A program made the translations under genes and the position numbers. A DNA stretch of 64,000 nt from Paraburkholderia sp. Tr-20389. GTDB lineage: Bacteria; Pseudomonadota; Gammaproteobacteria; Burkholderiales; Burkholderiaceae. The notes beneath the pieces are model-generated. The model searched no databases. It saw nothing but the letters and a program-made list of their open reading frames with translations, and had not been told where the DNA came from. Positions within the stretch are counted from its first letter, which is position 1; each line of letters starts with the position of its first letter. The stretch spans positions 927,316 through 991,315 of the forward strand of contig NZ_JAAGPD010000001.1 of NCBI RefSeq assembly GCF_017104565.1. The letters are read 5' to 3'. Below are positions 8,173-17,253 of the stretch, piece after piece.

Positions 8173-8661
8173 GTGGACAGAACGGCATACATCGCCAGCA
8201 TCAAGGCGGCCTACGAAGGCGAGCTATACGGTGAGGCATGGTTCGCCGCCATGGCTCGCGAAGCCACGGCACCCGACCGTCAGCGCAAGCTCACGACGAT
8301 GGCGTGGCTCGAAGCCCAGACGGCCATGCGCATGATGCCGCTGGTGAGACGTCTCGGCATCGACGGCATCGACGAGGCGGCACAGCGTGAAAAGGGCATC
8401 CGGCTTGCGCAGCGGCATGCCGGGCAGTCGTGGCCCGTCTTCATTGCGTGGTTCATCGACGAGATCGGCCGGTTCGTCACGCTCTACGACGAACTGGAGC
8501 GCAACGGTCCCCCGGAAGACGCGGCGATCCTGGCCGAGCTTGCCCGTCACGAACGGGCGTTGCTCGACTTCGCCTGCCTCGAAGCGGAAGGCATGCCGGA
8601 TCGCTCGCTGGAACCTGTGCTCGCGCTGCTCGACATGCGCAGCAGCATGAGCACGCCCTGA
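8173..8661 (+). CDS. Ferritin-like four-helix-bundle protein, unknown role
   Basis: The start is GTG 8173, eight bases after CAAGGAG (8158-8164); an ATG at 8134 lacks such a site. The 162-aa product is entirely helical in character. Its acidic residues are spaced like ferritin-type metal ligands: EGELYGEAW in helix 1, TMAWLEAQT in helix 2, and ELARHERALLDFACLEAEG (ExxxH) in the last helix. No signal peptide is visible. It lies 42 nt after the permease and ends six bases before the convergent regulator gene. It could be a diiron oxidase, an iron store for the haem demethylase, or a structural relic; none of these is established. Confidence 0.55.
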   Translation: MDRTAYIASIKAAYEGELYGEAWFAAMAREATAPDRQRKLTTMAWLEAQTAMRMMPLVRRLGIDGIDEAAQREKGIRLAQRHAGQSWPVFIAWFIDEIGRFVTLYDELERNGPPEDAAILAELARHERALLDFACLEAEGMPDRSLEPVLALLDMRSSMSTP

Positions 8662-8667
8662 AACGGC

Positions 8668-10536
8668 TCAGGCGTCGCCCGCCGCTTCCCAACCGGATGC
8701 CGCCAGCACATGGTCGAGCACGTTCTTCGGATCGCCCTTGCCATGCCCGATCGACGCGCAACCGATGCGCGTCGGCACGCTGAACTCATGCCCTTCGATA
8801 CGAACGGGCGCTTCGAGCAGACCGCGCAGGTTGTCCTGAAGCTCGTCGAGCACGGCATCCGGATTCGCCGCCGCGCGTTGCGCAAGCCCTTGCGCGTCAC
8901 CGCACCACGCGAGCGCGTCGGCGCTGAAATCGACCACCATCACCACGAACACATGCGGGTCCAGCAGCGCCGCGCAATTGAGCTGCCCTTGCGTCACTTC
9001 GAGCCGCCTGCCCAGGTCGATCATCACGCGATCGGCATAGTCCTGTCCGAAGCGCGCCGCGACGTGTTCGAGTTCGCCGACGTTGATCGCGAAGATCGCG
9101 CACGGCAGCGGGGTTCGCGCCGAGATGGCCGCCGCGAACTCCATCCGGCCGATGAACATCGACGCACTCGCAAGGCCTGTCGAATGCTCGAACGTCAAGC
9201 GGCGGCGGGCGTTTTCCTCGACCATCTGCCTGCGCGCCACTTCCACGATGAAGCCTTCGAGTCCCATCAGCTCGTCGCGCGCCGAATAGACGCCGCAGCC
9301 CTGATCCCATACCCACTTGGTCTGTCCCGAGCGGTCCACGATCCGATAGGTCAGTTCATAGGGCTCGCGGGCGACCACGCGCGCCTGCACTTCGTTCCAC
9401 ACGAACTCACGGTCGTCGGGATGGATCAGCGAGCGGAACGCGAGGCGACTTTCGTCGATGAGTTCGAACGCCTCGTAGCCCGTCAGATCGAAGCACCCTT
9501 CGCTGACGAACTCCATCGACCAGTCGCGATTGTTCTGCCCGCGATAGATCATCGCCCGAAGGTTGGACAGCAGCGTGCGCAGACTGCGCCGGCTCGCGCG
9601 CAGCGCTTCTTCGTTGCGGCGGCGATTGGAGATGTCCGTCGCGAGACCGACGGCGCCGTCGAGAACACCCTCGTCGTCGGTCACGGCGTGCAGGCGCAAT
9701 TCGACATGCGCCGTGGTGTTGTCGGCGCGGATGAGACGTGCTTCCGTGACCAGCTCGCTAAGGTGGCCGTCGAGCAGCGCCTTCACGCGCGCATTCAGCG
9801 TCTCGGCGTCTTCGGGATGAAAGAACGAAGAGAACGGCTTGAGCTCCGCATCGCTGCCGACGGCGCGCATGAGGCTGCGCCACGCGGGATTCGAAAAGAT
9901 CAGACGTAACTCGCGGTCGACGCGGAACAGCGCCTGAGGCAACTGCAACACGGCATCCTTGCAGTGCTGCAGCAATTGAAGCTCGCTGCGCTGCGCATCG
10001 ACACTGGTATGCGGCGCGGGAAATTGCAGCAGCGTCATGCGCGAGCCGCGCGCGCGCAACGCCGTGACAGGGTGCAGGCGAAAACTGCCGTCGCCGTAGG
10101 CAATGCGCAGCGAGCCCGAGGTGCGCTCTTCGCCGTCGCGCGACTGCGTGAGCAATGCGGTCAGATCGAGCAGCGACTGTGGATGAACGAGATTGCTGAA
10201 CGGCATCCCGACGATTTCATCCGCGTAGGACTCCCAACGCGCGTGCTTGAGAAACGCGCTGTTGACGAACACGAGAGCGTCGTTGTCGAGCAGCACGGCG
10301 GGCGTGGAAAGATTGGCGGCGAATGCGCCCAGTTCCGGCGATTCGGTCGTGCGCACGATGCGCGGCGCCGTACGGCGTGCGCCGTACGCCATGCTGAGGA
10401 GAAACGCCGCAAGGCACCCTGCCAGCCCGATCGAGACATACAATAGATCATTGTTGTCAGGGCTGTATCCGAGTCTGGGAATCACCAGTGCAGCCACTGC
10501 AGCCAGCAATACCGTGGCGAACAGATAAACCGACAT
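8668..10536 (-). CDS. Membrane PAS-domain protein with degenerate GGDEF domain
   Basis: This 622-aa sensory protein has two N-terminal transmembrane helices (about residues 3-22 and 33-50). They are followed by three PAS/PAC-like modules (about 70-180, 195-310 and 315-440); the last carries the usual FEHSTGLAS linker into a diguanylate-cyclase-like domain. Where active enzymes have GG(D/E)EF, this protein reads DPHVF, so cyclase activity is unlikely. It may act as a c-di-GMP- or GTP-independent sensor. It is divergent from the histidine kinase at 10603 (66 bp between starts) and convergent with the ferritin-like gene. The ligand is unknown. Confidence 0.75.
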   Translation of the reverse strand: MSVYLFATVLLAAVAALVIPRLGYSPDNNDLLYVSIGLAGCLAAFLLSMAYGARRTAPRIVRTTESPELGAFAANLSTPAVLLDNDALVFVNSAFLKHARWESYADEIVGMPFSNLVHPQSLLDLTALLTQSRDGEERTSGSLRIAYGDGSFRLHPVTALRARGSRMTLLQFPAPHTSVDAQRSELQLLQHCKDAVLQLPQALFRVDRELRLIFSNPAWRSLMRAVGSDAELKPFSSFFHPEDAETLNARVKALLDGHLSELVTEARLIRADNTTAHVELRLHAVTDDEGVLDGAVGLATDISNRRRNEEALRASRRSLRTLLSNLRAMIYRGQNNRDWSMEFVSEGCFDLTGYEAFELIDESRLAFRSLIHPDDREFVWNEVQARVVAREPYELTYRIVDRSGQTKWVWDQGCGVYSARDELMGLEGFIVEVARRQMVEENARRRLTFEHSTGLASASMFIGRMEFAAAISARTPLPCAIFAINVGELEHVAARFGQDYADRVMIDLGRRLEVTQGQLNCAALLDPHVFVVMVVDFSADALAWCGDAQGLAQRAAANPDAVLDELQDNLRGLLEAPVRIEGHEFSVPTRIGCASIGHGKGDPKNVLDHVLAASGWEAAGDA

Positions 10537-10602
10537 GACGCTCTCGCTTCAAAAAACAGGATCACTGATCGCCAACGCCGCGCGAACTCACACTAACCGC
10601 CC

Positions 10603-12420
10603 ATGAATATCGACCAGTCTGCGCGCATTCATCGCTATCCGCTTTACGCGAAAGTCTGTTTGCTGCTCGCCTGTATCGTGGCGCTCATCACCGTGCTTTA
10701 CCTGGGCGCGTTCATGCAGACAAGAGGAAGCGAAGGCTTCCGGCAGACGCTGTTCTCGCTCGACGAAGCCATGCGGCTGGAACGCAAGGCCGCGAGCCTG
10801 CAAACGGATTCGCCCGATACCGCACGTGCCTTGAGAGAGCTGTCCGACTCGCTTGTCCGCAACGATACGCTACTGACGGACTGGAGGCAACGCGGCGCGC
10901 CCACGCCCGAAATCGGCGGCGCGCTGGCGGCGGTGAATGCGCCCGCTGCGCCGGAGCACGCGGGCAAACCCGATGTGAAGCTCGCGGCGCTCGGCGCGTT
11001 GCGCTCGCAGGTTGCGTATCAACGCGAGGTGCATGCCGCCGTGCTCGGACTGTTGCAGGCCTGCACCGTGTGTCTGCTGATCTTCGGCGTGGTGTCGCTC
11101 GCATGGGGCACGCGGCGCACGCTCGTCGCGCGGCCGCGCGCGGCATTGCAGGCGCTCGTTGAAACGGGGCTGAGCGTGCCGCAAGGCCGCGACGAAATCG
11201 ATCGCCTGCTGAAGCTCCAGGCCCAGCTCGCCGTGCGGCTGCGCACGGAGCAGGACGAGTCCGTGCGGCTCAAGCGCATCGTCGAGGACTATATTACGTT
11301 CGCCGACCAGTCGCTCGAACTGCTGCATCACATCTGCGCCCAGCTCGCCGAAGAAGAACCGTCCGGCCGCACGCTCGAAGCGCTGTTGCAACGTCTGGTC
11401 GGCGTGCTGCGCGCGCGGCGCATCGCACTGGTGGTCACGGAATCGACGGCACAACTGCTCGACATCGATCCCGTTGTCGCGCCCAATGGCGATGTGCCGT
11501 CCATCGTGCGCGCCCGTGTGACGAACGAACTGATGACGCTTGCCGGCACGCACACGTTCCCGCCGCTCGATAACGGCGAGGTGCCGCCGCCCGTGCTGGC
11601 CGCGCCCGTGCGCGTGCCGCTCGCGAGCTATGGCGTGCTGATCGCGGAGGGCGAGCCGGATACGCGCTTCGAGCTGCGCCACCTGTATCTGATGGAAACC
11701 ATCGCGAGCGTGCTGGCGCACGCGATCTCCAATCTCAGCCGCGACGTGCGAGACCGGCGCATGGCGCTGTTCGAAGAGCGCAATGCGATCGCGCGCGAAC
11801 TGCACGACTCGCTGGCACAGTCGCTGTCGTACATGAAGATACAGCTGGCCCGCCTGCAGGCCGTGCTGCCGCCCGAACTCTCACAAACCGACATCGCCGA
11901 AATCGCACGCGGCATTCGCGAAGGTATCGACAGCGCTTACCGGCAGTTGCGCGAACTGCTCACCACGTTCCGTTCGCCGATGCATGCACACGGCCTCGCA
12001 TCCACGCTCGAAGAACTTGCCGAGGAATTCGGCTCGCGCAGCGAAGTGCAGATTTCGATCGACAACCGCGTGCCGCGCATGCGTCTGTCCGTCAACGAGG
12101 AGATGCACGTCGCGCAGATCGTGCGCGAGGCGCTGACCAATGTGCTTCGCCATGCACGCGCGACGACAGCCCAGGTGCAACTGATGTCGGACGGCCACAC
12201 GATGACCGTATCGATCGACGACGACGGCCGCGGCATCAACCGCACCGAAGGCGACGAGCATCACTACGGCCTGTCGATCATGCGCGAGCGCGCCCGCAGC
12301 CTCGGCGGACGGCTCGAAGTGAAACCGGCCGAACGGGGCTCGCGCGTGGTGCTGACCTTCGTCCCCACCGCGCTCGCCGCATACAAGGCGCGCGCGACCA
12401 GCGGGGCCGGCGTGCGCTAG
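10603..12420 (+). CDS. NarX-like membrane sensor histidine kinase
   Basis: This 605-aa kinase has TM1 at about residues 17-37, a periplasmic segment of about 105 residues, TM2 at about 145-167, a GAF-like region (about 230-370), a HisKA_3 dimerisation domain and an HATPase domain. The H-box reads IARELHDSLAQSLSY with the phospho-acceptor His401. The N-box EALTNVLRHA and G-boxes DDDGRGI and GLSIMRERA are intact. HisKA_3 kinases pair with NarL/FixJ-type regulators. The only such regulator in the window is at 28065, about 15.6 kb away beyond the amine operons, so this looks like a split two-component pair. The signal could be a methylated amine or formaldehyde; that is unproven. Its 3' end overlaps the convergent porin gene by 4 nt. 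Confidence 0.85.
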   Translation: MNIDQSARIHRYPLYAKVCLLLACIVALITVLYLGAFMQTRGSEGFRQTLFSLDEAMRLERKAASLQTDSPDTARALRELSDSLVRNDTLLTDWRQRGAPTPEIGGALAAVNAPAAPEHAGKPDVKLAALGALRSQVAYQREVHAAVLGLLQACTVCLLIFGVVSLAWGTRRTLVARPRAALQALVETGLSVPQGRDEIDRLLKLQAQLAVRLRTEQDESVRLKRIVEDYITFADQSLELLHHICAQLAEEEPSGRTLEALLQRLVGVLRARRIALVVTESTAQLLDIDPVVAPNGDVPSIVRARVTNELMTLAGTHTFPPLDNGEVPPPVLAAPVRVPLASYGVLIAEGEPDTRFELRHLYLMETIASVLAHAISNLSRDVRDRRMALFEERNAIARELHDSLAQSLSYMKIQLARLQAVLPPELSQTDIAEIARGIREGIDSAYRQLRELLTTFRSPMHAHGLASTLEELAEEFGSRSEVQISIDNRVPRMRLSVNEEMHVAQIVREALTNVLRHARATTAQVQLMSDGHTMTVSIDDDGRGINRTEGDEHHYGLSIMRERARSLGGRLEVKPAERGSRVVLTFVPTALAAYKARATSGAGVR

Positions 12421-13559
12421 AACTTGTGCGACATCGCCAGCCGCGCAACGACCTGGTTTCCAGACGACGACAGCCCGGCGGACCCGACGATATGCGCGCC
12501 GTCCAGATCAGTACCCGTGTTCGCGTTGGTGTGCTGCCAGGCGCCCTGCACATAGACCGAGGTTCGCTTGCTGAGGCTGTAGTTCAGCATCAGCGCGACC
12601 TGGTGCCAGTTCGGACTGTCGCTCCCGGCAGTGGATTCGAGCTTGCCGTGCGTGAACGTGTAGGCGCCCGTCAGCGAGAGATCCGGCATGAAGTAATACT
12701 GTCCGTTGATCTCGATGTTGTCGAACTTCCACGACGTCCATGTCACCGTTCCGATGTCCGGCGCGTACCCGTTGCCCGTGGGCGACCTGACGTCGACGTG
12801 CGAATACGCGAGCGCAACGTTGGCGTTCTCCGAGAACGTCCATTTCACGCCCGCATCGATGTTCTGCTGCCGCGTCGCGACGAACACGGAGTCGGAGGTC
12901 ACGGCGCCGTCCGTTCCCGTGCCCGGACCGTTCAGATGCAGGTAGGCGACCGCGATGGACAACGGACCCGTGCCGTACGTCACGCCCGCGCTGTATGCCC
13001 GATTCGACGCGAAATTCGTCGAGTTGCTGAAGCCGTATACACCTTCCAGCTGGAAACCGGCGAGTGTCGGCGACACGTACTTCACCGAGTTGCTGAGCCG
13101 GAAGTCGAAGTCCGCATTGTCGTTATCGAACGGATGCGCGGCCAGATCGCCGATCGAGTTTCCGGCTGCCGTGAACGGACTCCACATATCGATCGTCGCA
13201 TCGTATTGCCGGCCGAACGTGAGCGTGCCGGCGGGTGCGGACGAAAGACCGACGAAGGCCTGCCGCCCGAACAGCCGGCCGCCTTCGTTGAGCTGGCCCG
13301 TGTTGATGTTGACGCCGTTTTCGAGCGTAAAGATCGCGCTCAATCCGCCGCCGAGATCTTCCGTTCCTTTCAGGCCAAAACTCGTTTCAGCCGTATCGCC
13401 GCTCACCATGGCAAAAGCATGGTGTCCACCGGCGTTGCTGGTGTAGTTCAAACCGTCATCGAGCACACCGTAGAGCGTGACGGAGCTTTGCGCATAGCTG
13501 GCTCCGCTTCCGCATAAGCACAAAGCGAAAAGCGCTGCATAGCGAGGTAGTTCATTCAT
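12417..13559 (-). CDS. Burkholderia-type trimeric outer-membrane porin
   Basis: This 380-aa general porin starts at ATG 13559; AAAGAGA lies upstream on the minus strand. A signal peptide is visible (YAALFALCLCGSGASYA, cleavage before QSSVTLYG). The mature start SSVTLYGVLDDGL is the hallmark of Gram-negative porins of the Burkholderiales. GNSI near the middle and a beta-barrel alternation follow, and the protein ends in SHKF with the terminal Phe that barrel insertion needs. Lying after the dimethylamine monooxygenase operon on the same strand (144-bp gap), it may admit amines, but general porins are unspecific. Confidence 0.9.
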   Translation of the reverse strand: MNELPRYAALFALCLCGSGASYAQSSVTLYGVLDDGLNYTSNAGGHHAFAMVSGDTAETSFGLKGTEDLGGGLSAIFTLENGVNINTGQLNEGGRLFGRQAFVGLSSAPAGTLTFGRQYDATIDMWSPFTAAGNSIGDLAAHPFDNDNADFDFRLSNSVKYVSPTLAGFQLEGVYGFSNSTNFASNRAYSAGVTYGTGPLSIAVAYLHLNGPGTGTDGAVTSDSVFVATRQQNIDAGVKWTFSENANVALAYSHVDVRSPTGNGYAPDIGTVTWTSWKFDNIEINGQYYFMPDLSLTGAYTFTHGKLESTAGSDSPNWHQVALMLNYSLSKRTSVYVQGAWQHTNANTGTDLDGAHIVGSAGLSSSGNQVVARLAMSHKF

Positions 13560-13703
13560 CGAAGTCTCTTTGTGATTACCAGCAGTGAGATAACGTGACA
13601 TGACGCGACATCGCGCGGACCGTTGCGATGCGCGCGAACTCACCGCGCCGCCGAAGCAGCGCGATGAGCGTCTCGATCAGACTTGGGGAAGAACGACAGC
13701 GAA

Positions 13704-14297
13704 CTACAGATAGGGATGGGAGACGGCAGGCAGTTCGCCGGATACTTCGGCATCCGCCTGCACGCCCATGAACGCGGCAAGGCGCCGTGAAAAATGATCG
13801 CGCACGAGGAGTTGCAGTCCGCACCCACCGCAGGTCACGACATTCCGCGTCACGGCCTCATTGAACGCGTGACAGTGAATGCAGTAGACGCGACGTTGCA
13901 GTGTGCCGCTGTGCTGCAACTGGACAGCCTCCGCCGCAAGCGCGTGGTGCTCCGCGATGCGTCGGATCGACCAGATGAACGGCTCGCTGCCGAGCACATA
14001 GATGCGCAGGCCGATGGTCGCGACGGCCGGGTCGCGCAACGCCTCGTCGAATGCCGCAAACAGCGCGGCGTCATCGGCGAAGGTGCGCTCTCTCGCTTCA
14101 TGGAACGTGACACCCGCGCCGTGCCGCGTGGCATCGTGCACCTCCCACACGTCCATCGGCGAGAGCCCCGCGAGCGCAAGGCTCGCACGTACGCAATCCT
14201 CGGCGCTCGCACCGTTGGTGATGAACCAGTGGCGCGTGCCGTGCAGATCGGGAGCCAGCCGCGCGTACTCGGGCCGGCTCTTGTTGGTCGACATCAT
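13704..14297 (-). CDS. DmmA-like subunit of dimethylamine monooxygenase
   Basis: This 197-aa protein has an alpha/beta N-terminal domain (LHGTRHWFITNGASAED, TIGLRIYVLGSEPFIW) and a C-terminal zinc-ribbon-like element CIHC...CGGC (about residues 139-159). I recognise it as the small subunit that accompanies the DUF3445 haem protein and the PDR/VanB reductase in DMA monooxygenase clusters (named DmmA in some schemes; naming differs between organisms). Start codons ATG 14297 and 14294 are both possible. It lies 27 nt after the permease in the same operon. DMA monooxygenase converts dimethylamine, O2 and NADPH to methylamine and formaldehyde. Its exact role (electron transfer or assembly) is not decided here. 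Confidence 0.65.
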   Translation of the reverse strand: MMSTNKSRPEYARLAPDLHGTRHWFITNGASAEDCVRASLALAGLSPMDVWEVHDATRHGAGVTFHEARERTFADDAALFAAFDEALRDPAVATIGLRIYVLGSEPFIWSIRRIAEHHALAAEAVQLQHSGTLQRRVYCIHCHAFNEAVTRNVVTCGGCGLQLLVRDHFSRRLAAFMGVQADAEVSGELPAVSHPYL

Positions 14298-14324
14298 GGC
14301 AGTTTCGTCCGTTCGATGCGGGGT

Positions 14325-16004
14325 TCAATAGATCGCGAGGCTGTGCGTGACAGCGACCACCAAGATGCCCGCCGCTACCGTCACGTAAGGCAGGATGCCT
14401 GCGCGCCGCGCCACGCTTTGCGAGCCGACGAGCTGCATGTCTTCCTTCATCGCATCGGGGAAATGCCCCTTGTCGGTCACGTAGTGACGGAACAGGAACA
14501 CGGGCAGGATCAGCGCCGCGAAGCACAGGCCCGAGATCAGCGTGCCGGAGCCCCAGATATCCGCACCCATGCCGAGCAGCGCGAGATTGACGAACGAGAA
14601 CAGCGTGCCGAGCGCGAGCAGCCAGTTCGGCGCGCGGAACGGCCGGCTCCAGTCCGGGCGGTCCATCCGGTGAATCCATGCGGAATTCAGGTTCAGGAAG
14701 TTGAAGATGATGTAGCCGACATTCGACATCGCCAGCACGAACACATAGTCGGACATCAACAGCAGGACCAGGTTGAAGCACAGGTCCGTCCACATCGCGC
14801 GGGTCGGCGCGCCGTGTTCGTTGACGTGCGACAGGTACTTCGGCAGCCAGCCGTCGACGGACGCCTGATACAGCGTACGCGACGAGCCCGCCATCGACGT
14901 CATGATGGCCAGCACCAGCGCCAGCACCAGCATCACGATCAGCACGCGCTCGACCAGCAAGCCGCCGTGAATCATCGGCGCCATCGCTTTTGCGACGCCC
15001 ATGCCGCTGTAGATGTCGGGCGAAAGCATGCCGTCGTACACGGCGGGCGTGACGATGTTGCCCGCGGCATCCTTGACGGCGGGCGTGACCATGTGGCCGA
15101 GACCCAGCACGCCCTGGAACGCGAGCGGCACGATCGTGAACACGAAGATGCACAGCAGGCCGGAATACAGAATGGCCTTGAACGTGTCGACCTTCGGATC
15201 GCGGAATTCACGCGTGTAGCAGACGGCCGTTTCGAAGCCATACGTGGACCATGCGGCGATGAACAGTCCACCTGCCATCAGCGTGATACCCGCTCGATCC
15301 CATGTTCCGTCGACGATCTGCCCGGCGCTGTCCTTCGCGAACGGCACGAGCGGAAACAGGTTGTGCAACGGAAGATCGCCGCTGAAGAGCGGCACCGTGC
15401 CGACGAGAATCAGAGGCACCAGCGCGGCGATGCCGAGTATCGTCTGAATGCGTGCCGCGTTCAGAATGCCGCGGTGCTGAATCGCGAAGGTGACCAGCAG
15501 CACGACCGCGCCGAGTATGAAGGTCGAGTTGATCCGCAGGCTCAGGCCCGAACGGATCCAGTCGAGACTCACCAGCGTGACCTGCCATGTGTTGATCGCC
15601 GCGTCCGCCGGGAACAGCACGGAGAGTATGTAGCCCGCCGCGAGCCCCGAGCCGATCGCCAGCACGGGCGACCACGCGAACCAGTTGCACCAGACCGACA
15701 ATGGCGCAAACAGCTTCGAATAGCGGACCCACGCGATCGCGCCATACACCGACGCGCCACCCGACTTGTGAGGAAAGAGACCGGCGATCTCCGCATACGA
15801 GAACGACTGGATGAAACCAAGTCCGATCGAGATGATCCATACCGCCCACGACAGCTTGCCGACCGTCGCCGCAATCGACCCGATCGAAAACAGCACGAGC
15901 GCGGGCACGCCGCTCGCCACCCAGAATGCACCCGTCCAGCTGATCTTTCGATGTAAGGTACCGTCCGCTGCCTCGGCAACGTAGTCTTCGGAAACCGCAC
16001 TCAT
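14325..16004 (-). CDS. APC-family permease, methylated-amine locus copy 2
   Basis: This 559-aa paralogue of the permease at 6490 is very similar along its whole length (SGGASVYGAIAWVRYSKLF, YGFETAVCYTREFRDP, YLSHVNEHGAPTRAMWTDLC). ATG 16004 is preceded by AAAGGAC. A loop of about 20 residues with a repeated VTPAV (VTPAVKDAAGNIVTPAVYDG) is inserted before the segment equivalent to APEIYDGTGVA in copy 1. Insertion between the haem demethylase and the DmmA-like gene argues for import of dimethylamine or a related amine; the substrate is inferred. A gap of 163 bp with a hairpin separates it from the upstream gene. Confidence 0.8.
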   Translation of the reverse strand: MSAVSEDYVAEAADGTLHRKISWTGAFWVASGVPALVLFSIGSIAATVGKLSWAVWIISIGLGFIQSFSYAEIAGLFPHKSGGASVYGAIAWVRYSKLFAPLSVWCNWFAWSPVLAIGSGLAAGYILSVLFPADAAINTWQVTLVSLDWIRSGLSLRINSTFILGAVVLLVTFAIQHRGILNAARIQTILGIAALVPLILVGTVPLFSGDLPLHNLFPLVPFAKDSAGQIVDGTWDRAGITLMAGGLFIAAWSTYGFETAVCYTREFRDPKVDTFKAILYSGLLCIFVFTIVPLAFQGVLGLGHMVTPAVKDAAGNIVTPAVYDGMLSPDIYSGMGVAKAMAPMIHGGLLVERVLIVMLVLALVLAIMTSMAGSSRTLYQASVDGWLPKYLSHVNEHGAPTRAMWTDLCFNLVLLLMSDYVFVLAMSNVGYIIFNFLNLNSAWIHRMDRPDWSRPFRAPNWLLALGTLFSFVNLALLGMGADIWGSGTLISGLCFAALILPVFLFRHYVTDKGHFPDAMKEDMQLVGSQSVARRAGILPYVTVAAGILVVAVTHSLAIY

Positions 16005-16139
16005 AACTGTCGTCCTTTTTCCGGTGGAATACCGATTGTGGGAATCGATCCGCGTGAAAGCACCCGCTCCGCGCCATGGAAGCGCGAACGCGGGAAGGAA
16101 ACACTGAACAGCTTGTGGTTGTTAACGGCGTAGATCGTT

Positions 16140-16167
16140 AAAGGCATGCACCCCGGCGAATGCCCTT
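16140..16167 (-). promoter_or_regulatory. Hairpin immediately after the haem-demethylase stop
   Basis: On the minus strand AAGGGCAT pairs with ATGCCTTT (8 bp including one G-U) across a 12-nt loop, directly after the stop of the gene at 16168. Only three Ts follow, so it is a weak terminator at best. It could stabilise the upstream mRNA or attenuate expression of the permease. Confidence 0.4.
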
Positions 16168-17238
16168 CTATGCAACTTCCACCCCGAGCCGCTCGACTTC
16201 GGGATGCGTGCCCTTCGAAAGCGTCGTGCCGTCATCGAGCGGCGCGAGCCATTCGATGGCCGTCTGCCGGTAGCGCGTGATGCCTTTGTAATCGGCAAGC
16301 TCGGGCGGCAGCGTCGACAGCACGCGATGCAGGCGCTTGCCCCATTTCGGCACGCGCGCCAGTTCGCCGATACCAATCAGGTAGCAGCGCACGCAAAAGA
16401 GAATCGCGTTGCTGCGCGGCAGGCGGAACAGCGTCTGCAATTCCACGCGCAAATGCAGCTTGTCGCCCACATTCTGCGGCGTCACGCTCGCGCGGTCGCG
16501 GCCCCACTCGTGGTAGTTCTCCGGGGAGGTATCGAGCCGCGGATTGACCGTCATCGTCCAGTTCAGCCGGCGCACGGGCGCACCCAGTTGCAGGCGCAAC
16601 AGAAACTTCAGCGCGCGTTCGAAGATGCCTGCCTGATGCGCGAGAGGAACCGGGCCGTGCCATTCCATGAAGTTCATGCCGAGGTCGAAGTCGAGCGACC
16701 AGTCAGCCTGGGTCGTGACCATCCCGCCGTCCATGAACAGATTGTCGTCGCGGTGATCGATCAGCACGTAGTCGCCCTGCGCCTGGCGCGTGATGTACTC
16801 GAACGGAGAGCACGGCAGCGTGCTTGCATCGCCGAACGTGAACGTCTGTTCGAGACCGAGCGGACGGTTGATCCACGTCCACCGGTCGCCGTCGCGCGTC
16901 AGCGAGAAATGCTCGGGGTAATCCTCGGCGAGACTTTCCATGATCAGTTCGAGCGTGTCCCATTGCGCCGCGTCCATGTGCTCCAGCACCTGACAGCGCA
17001 GCGGATCGCGTTCGAGCGTCAGCGCGCGGTCCCGGCACTCGGCCACGTAGTGCTCGTCAATGTCGAACGTCGACAGGAACACAGGCGAGTTGCCCTCTTT
17101 TACATGCGGCTCGATATTGATCGAATACATGTACGCGTCTTCGGGAAACGGAAACGGAAAACGCAGGATCGCCTCGTCGCTGTTTCGAAACGTATAGGTG
17201 TCGCGGAAGGTTTCGTCCTTCTTGAAGTCGATAGCCAT
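16168..17238 (-). CDS. Haem-dependent oxidative N-demethylase (DUF3445), dimethylamine monooxygenase catalytic subunit
   Basis: This 356-aa cytoplasmic protein belongs to the DUF3445 (HODM) family, the haem-binding subunit of dimethylamine monooxygenase. Recognisable stretches are RFPFPFPEDAYMYSINIEPH, HRDDNLFMDGGMVTTQ, MEWHGPVPL and LRVELQTLFRLPRSNAILF; the last is the conserved C-terminal family signature. The start ATG 17238 follows GGGGGAT. It lies 15 nt downstream of the reductase and is surely co-transcribed. The reaction inferred from the family is oxidative removal of one methyl group from dimethylamine as formaldehyde, giving methylamine. A different secondary or tertiary amine substrate is possible. 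Confidence 0.8.
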   Translation of the reverse strand: MAIDFKKDETFRDTYTFRNSDEAILRFPFPFPEDAYMYSINIEPHVKEGNSPVFLSTFDIDEHYVAECRDRALTLERDPLRCQVLEHMDAAQWDTLELIMESLAEDYPEHFSLTRDGDRWTWINRPLGLEQTFTFGDASTLPCSPFEYITRQAQGDYVLIDHRDDNLFMDGGMVTTQADWSLDFDLGMNFMEWHGPVPLAHQAGIFERALKFLLRLQLGAPVRRLNWTMTVNPRLDTSPENYHEWGRDRASVTPQNVGDKLHLRVELQTLFRLPRSNAILFCVRCYLIGIGELARVPKWGKRLHRVLSTLPPELADYKGITRYRQTAIEWLAPLDDGTTLSKGTHPEVERLGVEVA

Positions 17239-17253
17239 GAGATCCCCCTTGCG

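Noticed and set aside
12426-13517. Long open frame on the plus strand opposite the porin
   Set aside because: It is an Arg/Val-rich shadow of the porin gene; the minus-strand frame has a signal peptide and beta-barrel features.
13794-15956. 720-codon open frame on the plus strand opposite the permease
   Set aside because: Its His/Arg/Asp-rich composition and the absence of domains show it is antisense to the permease.
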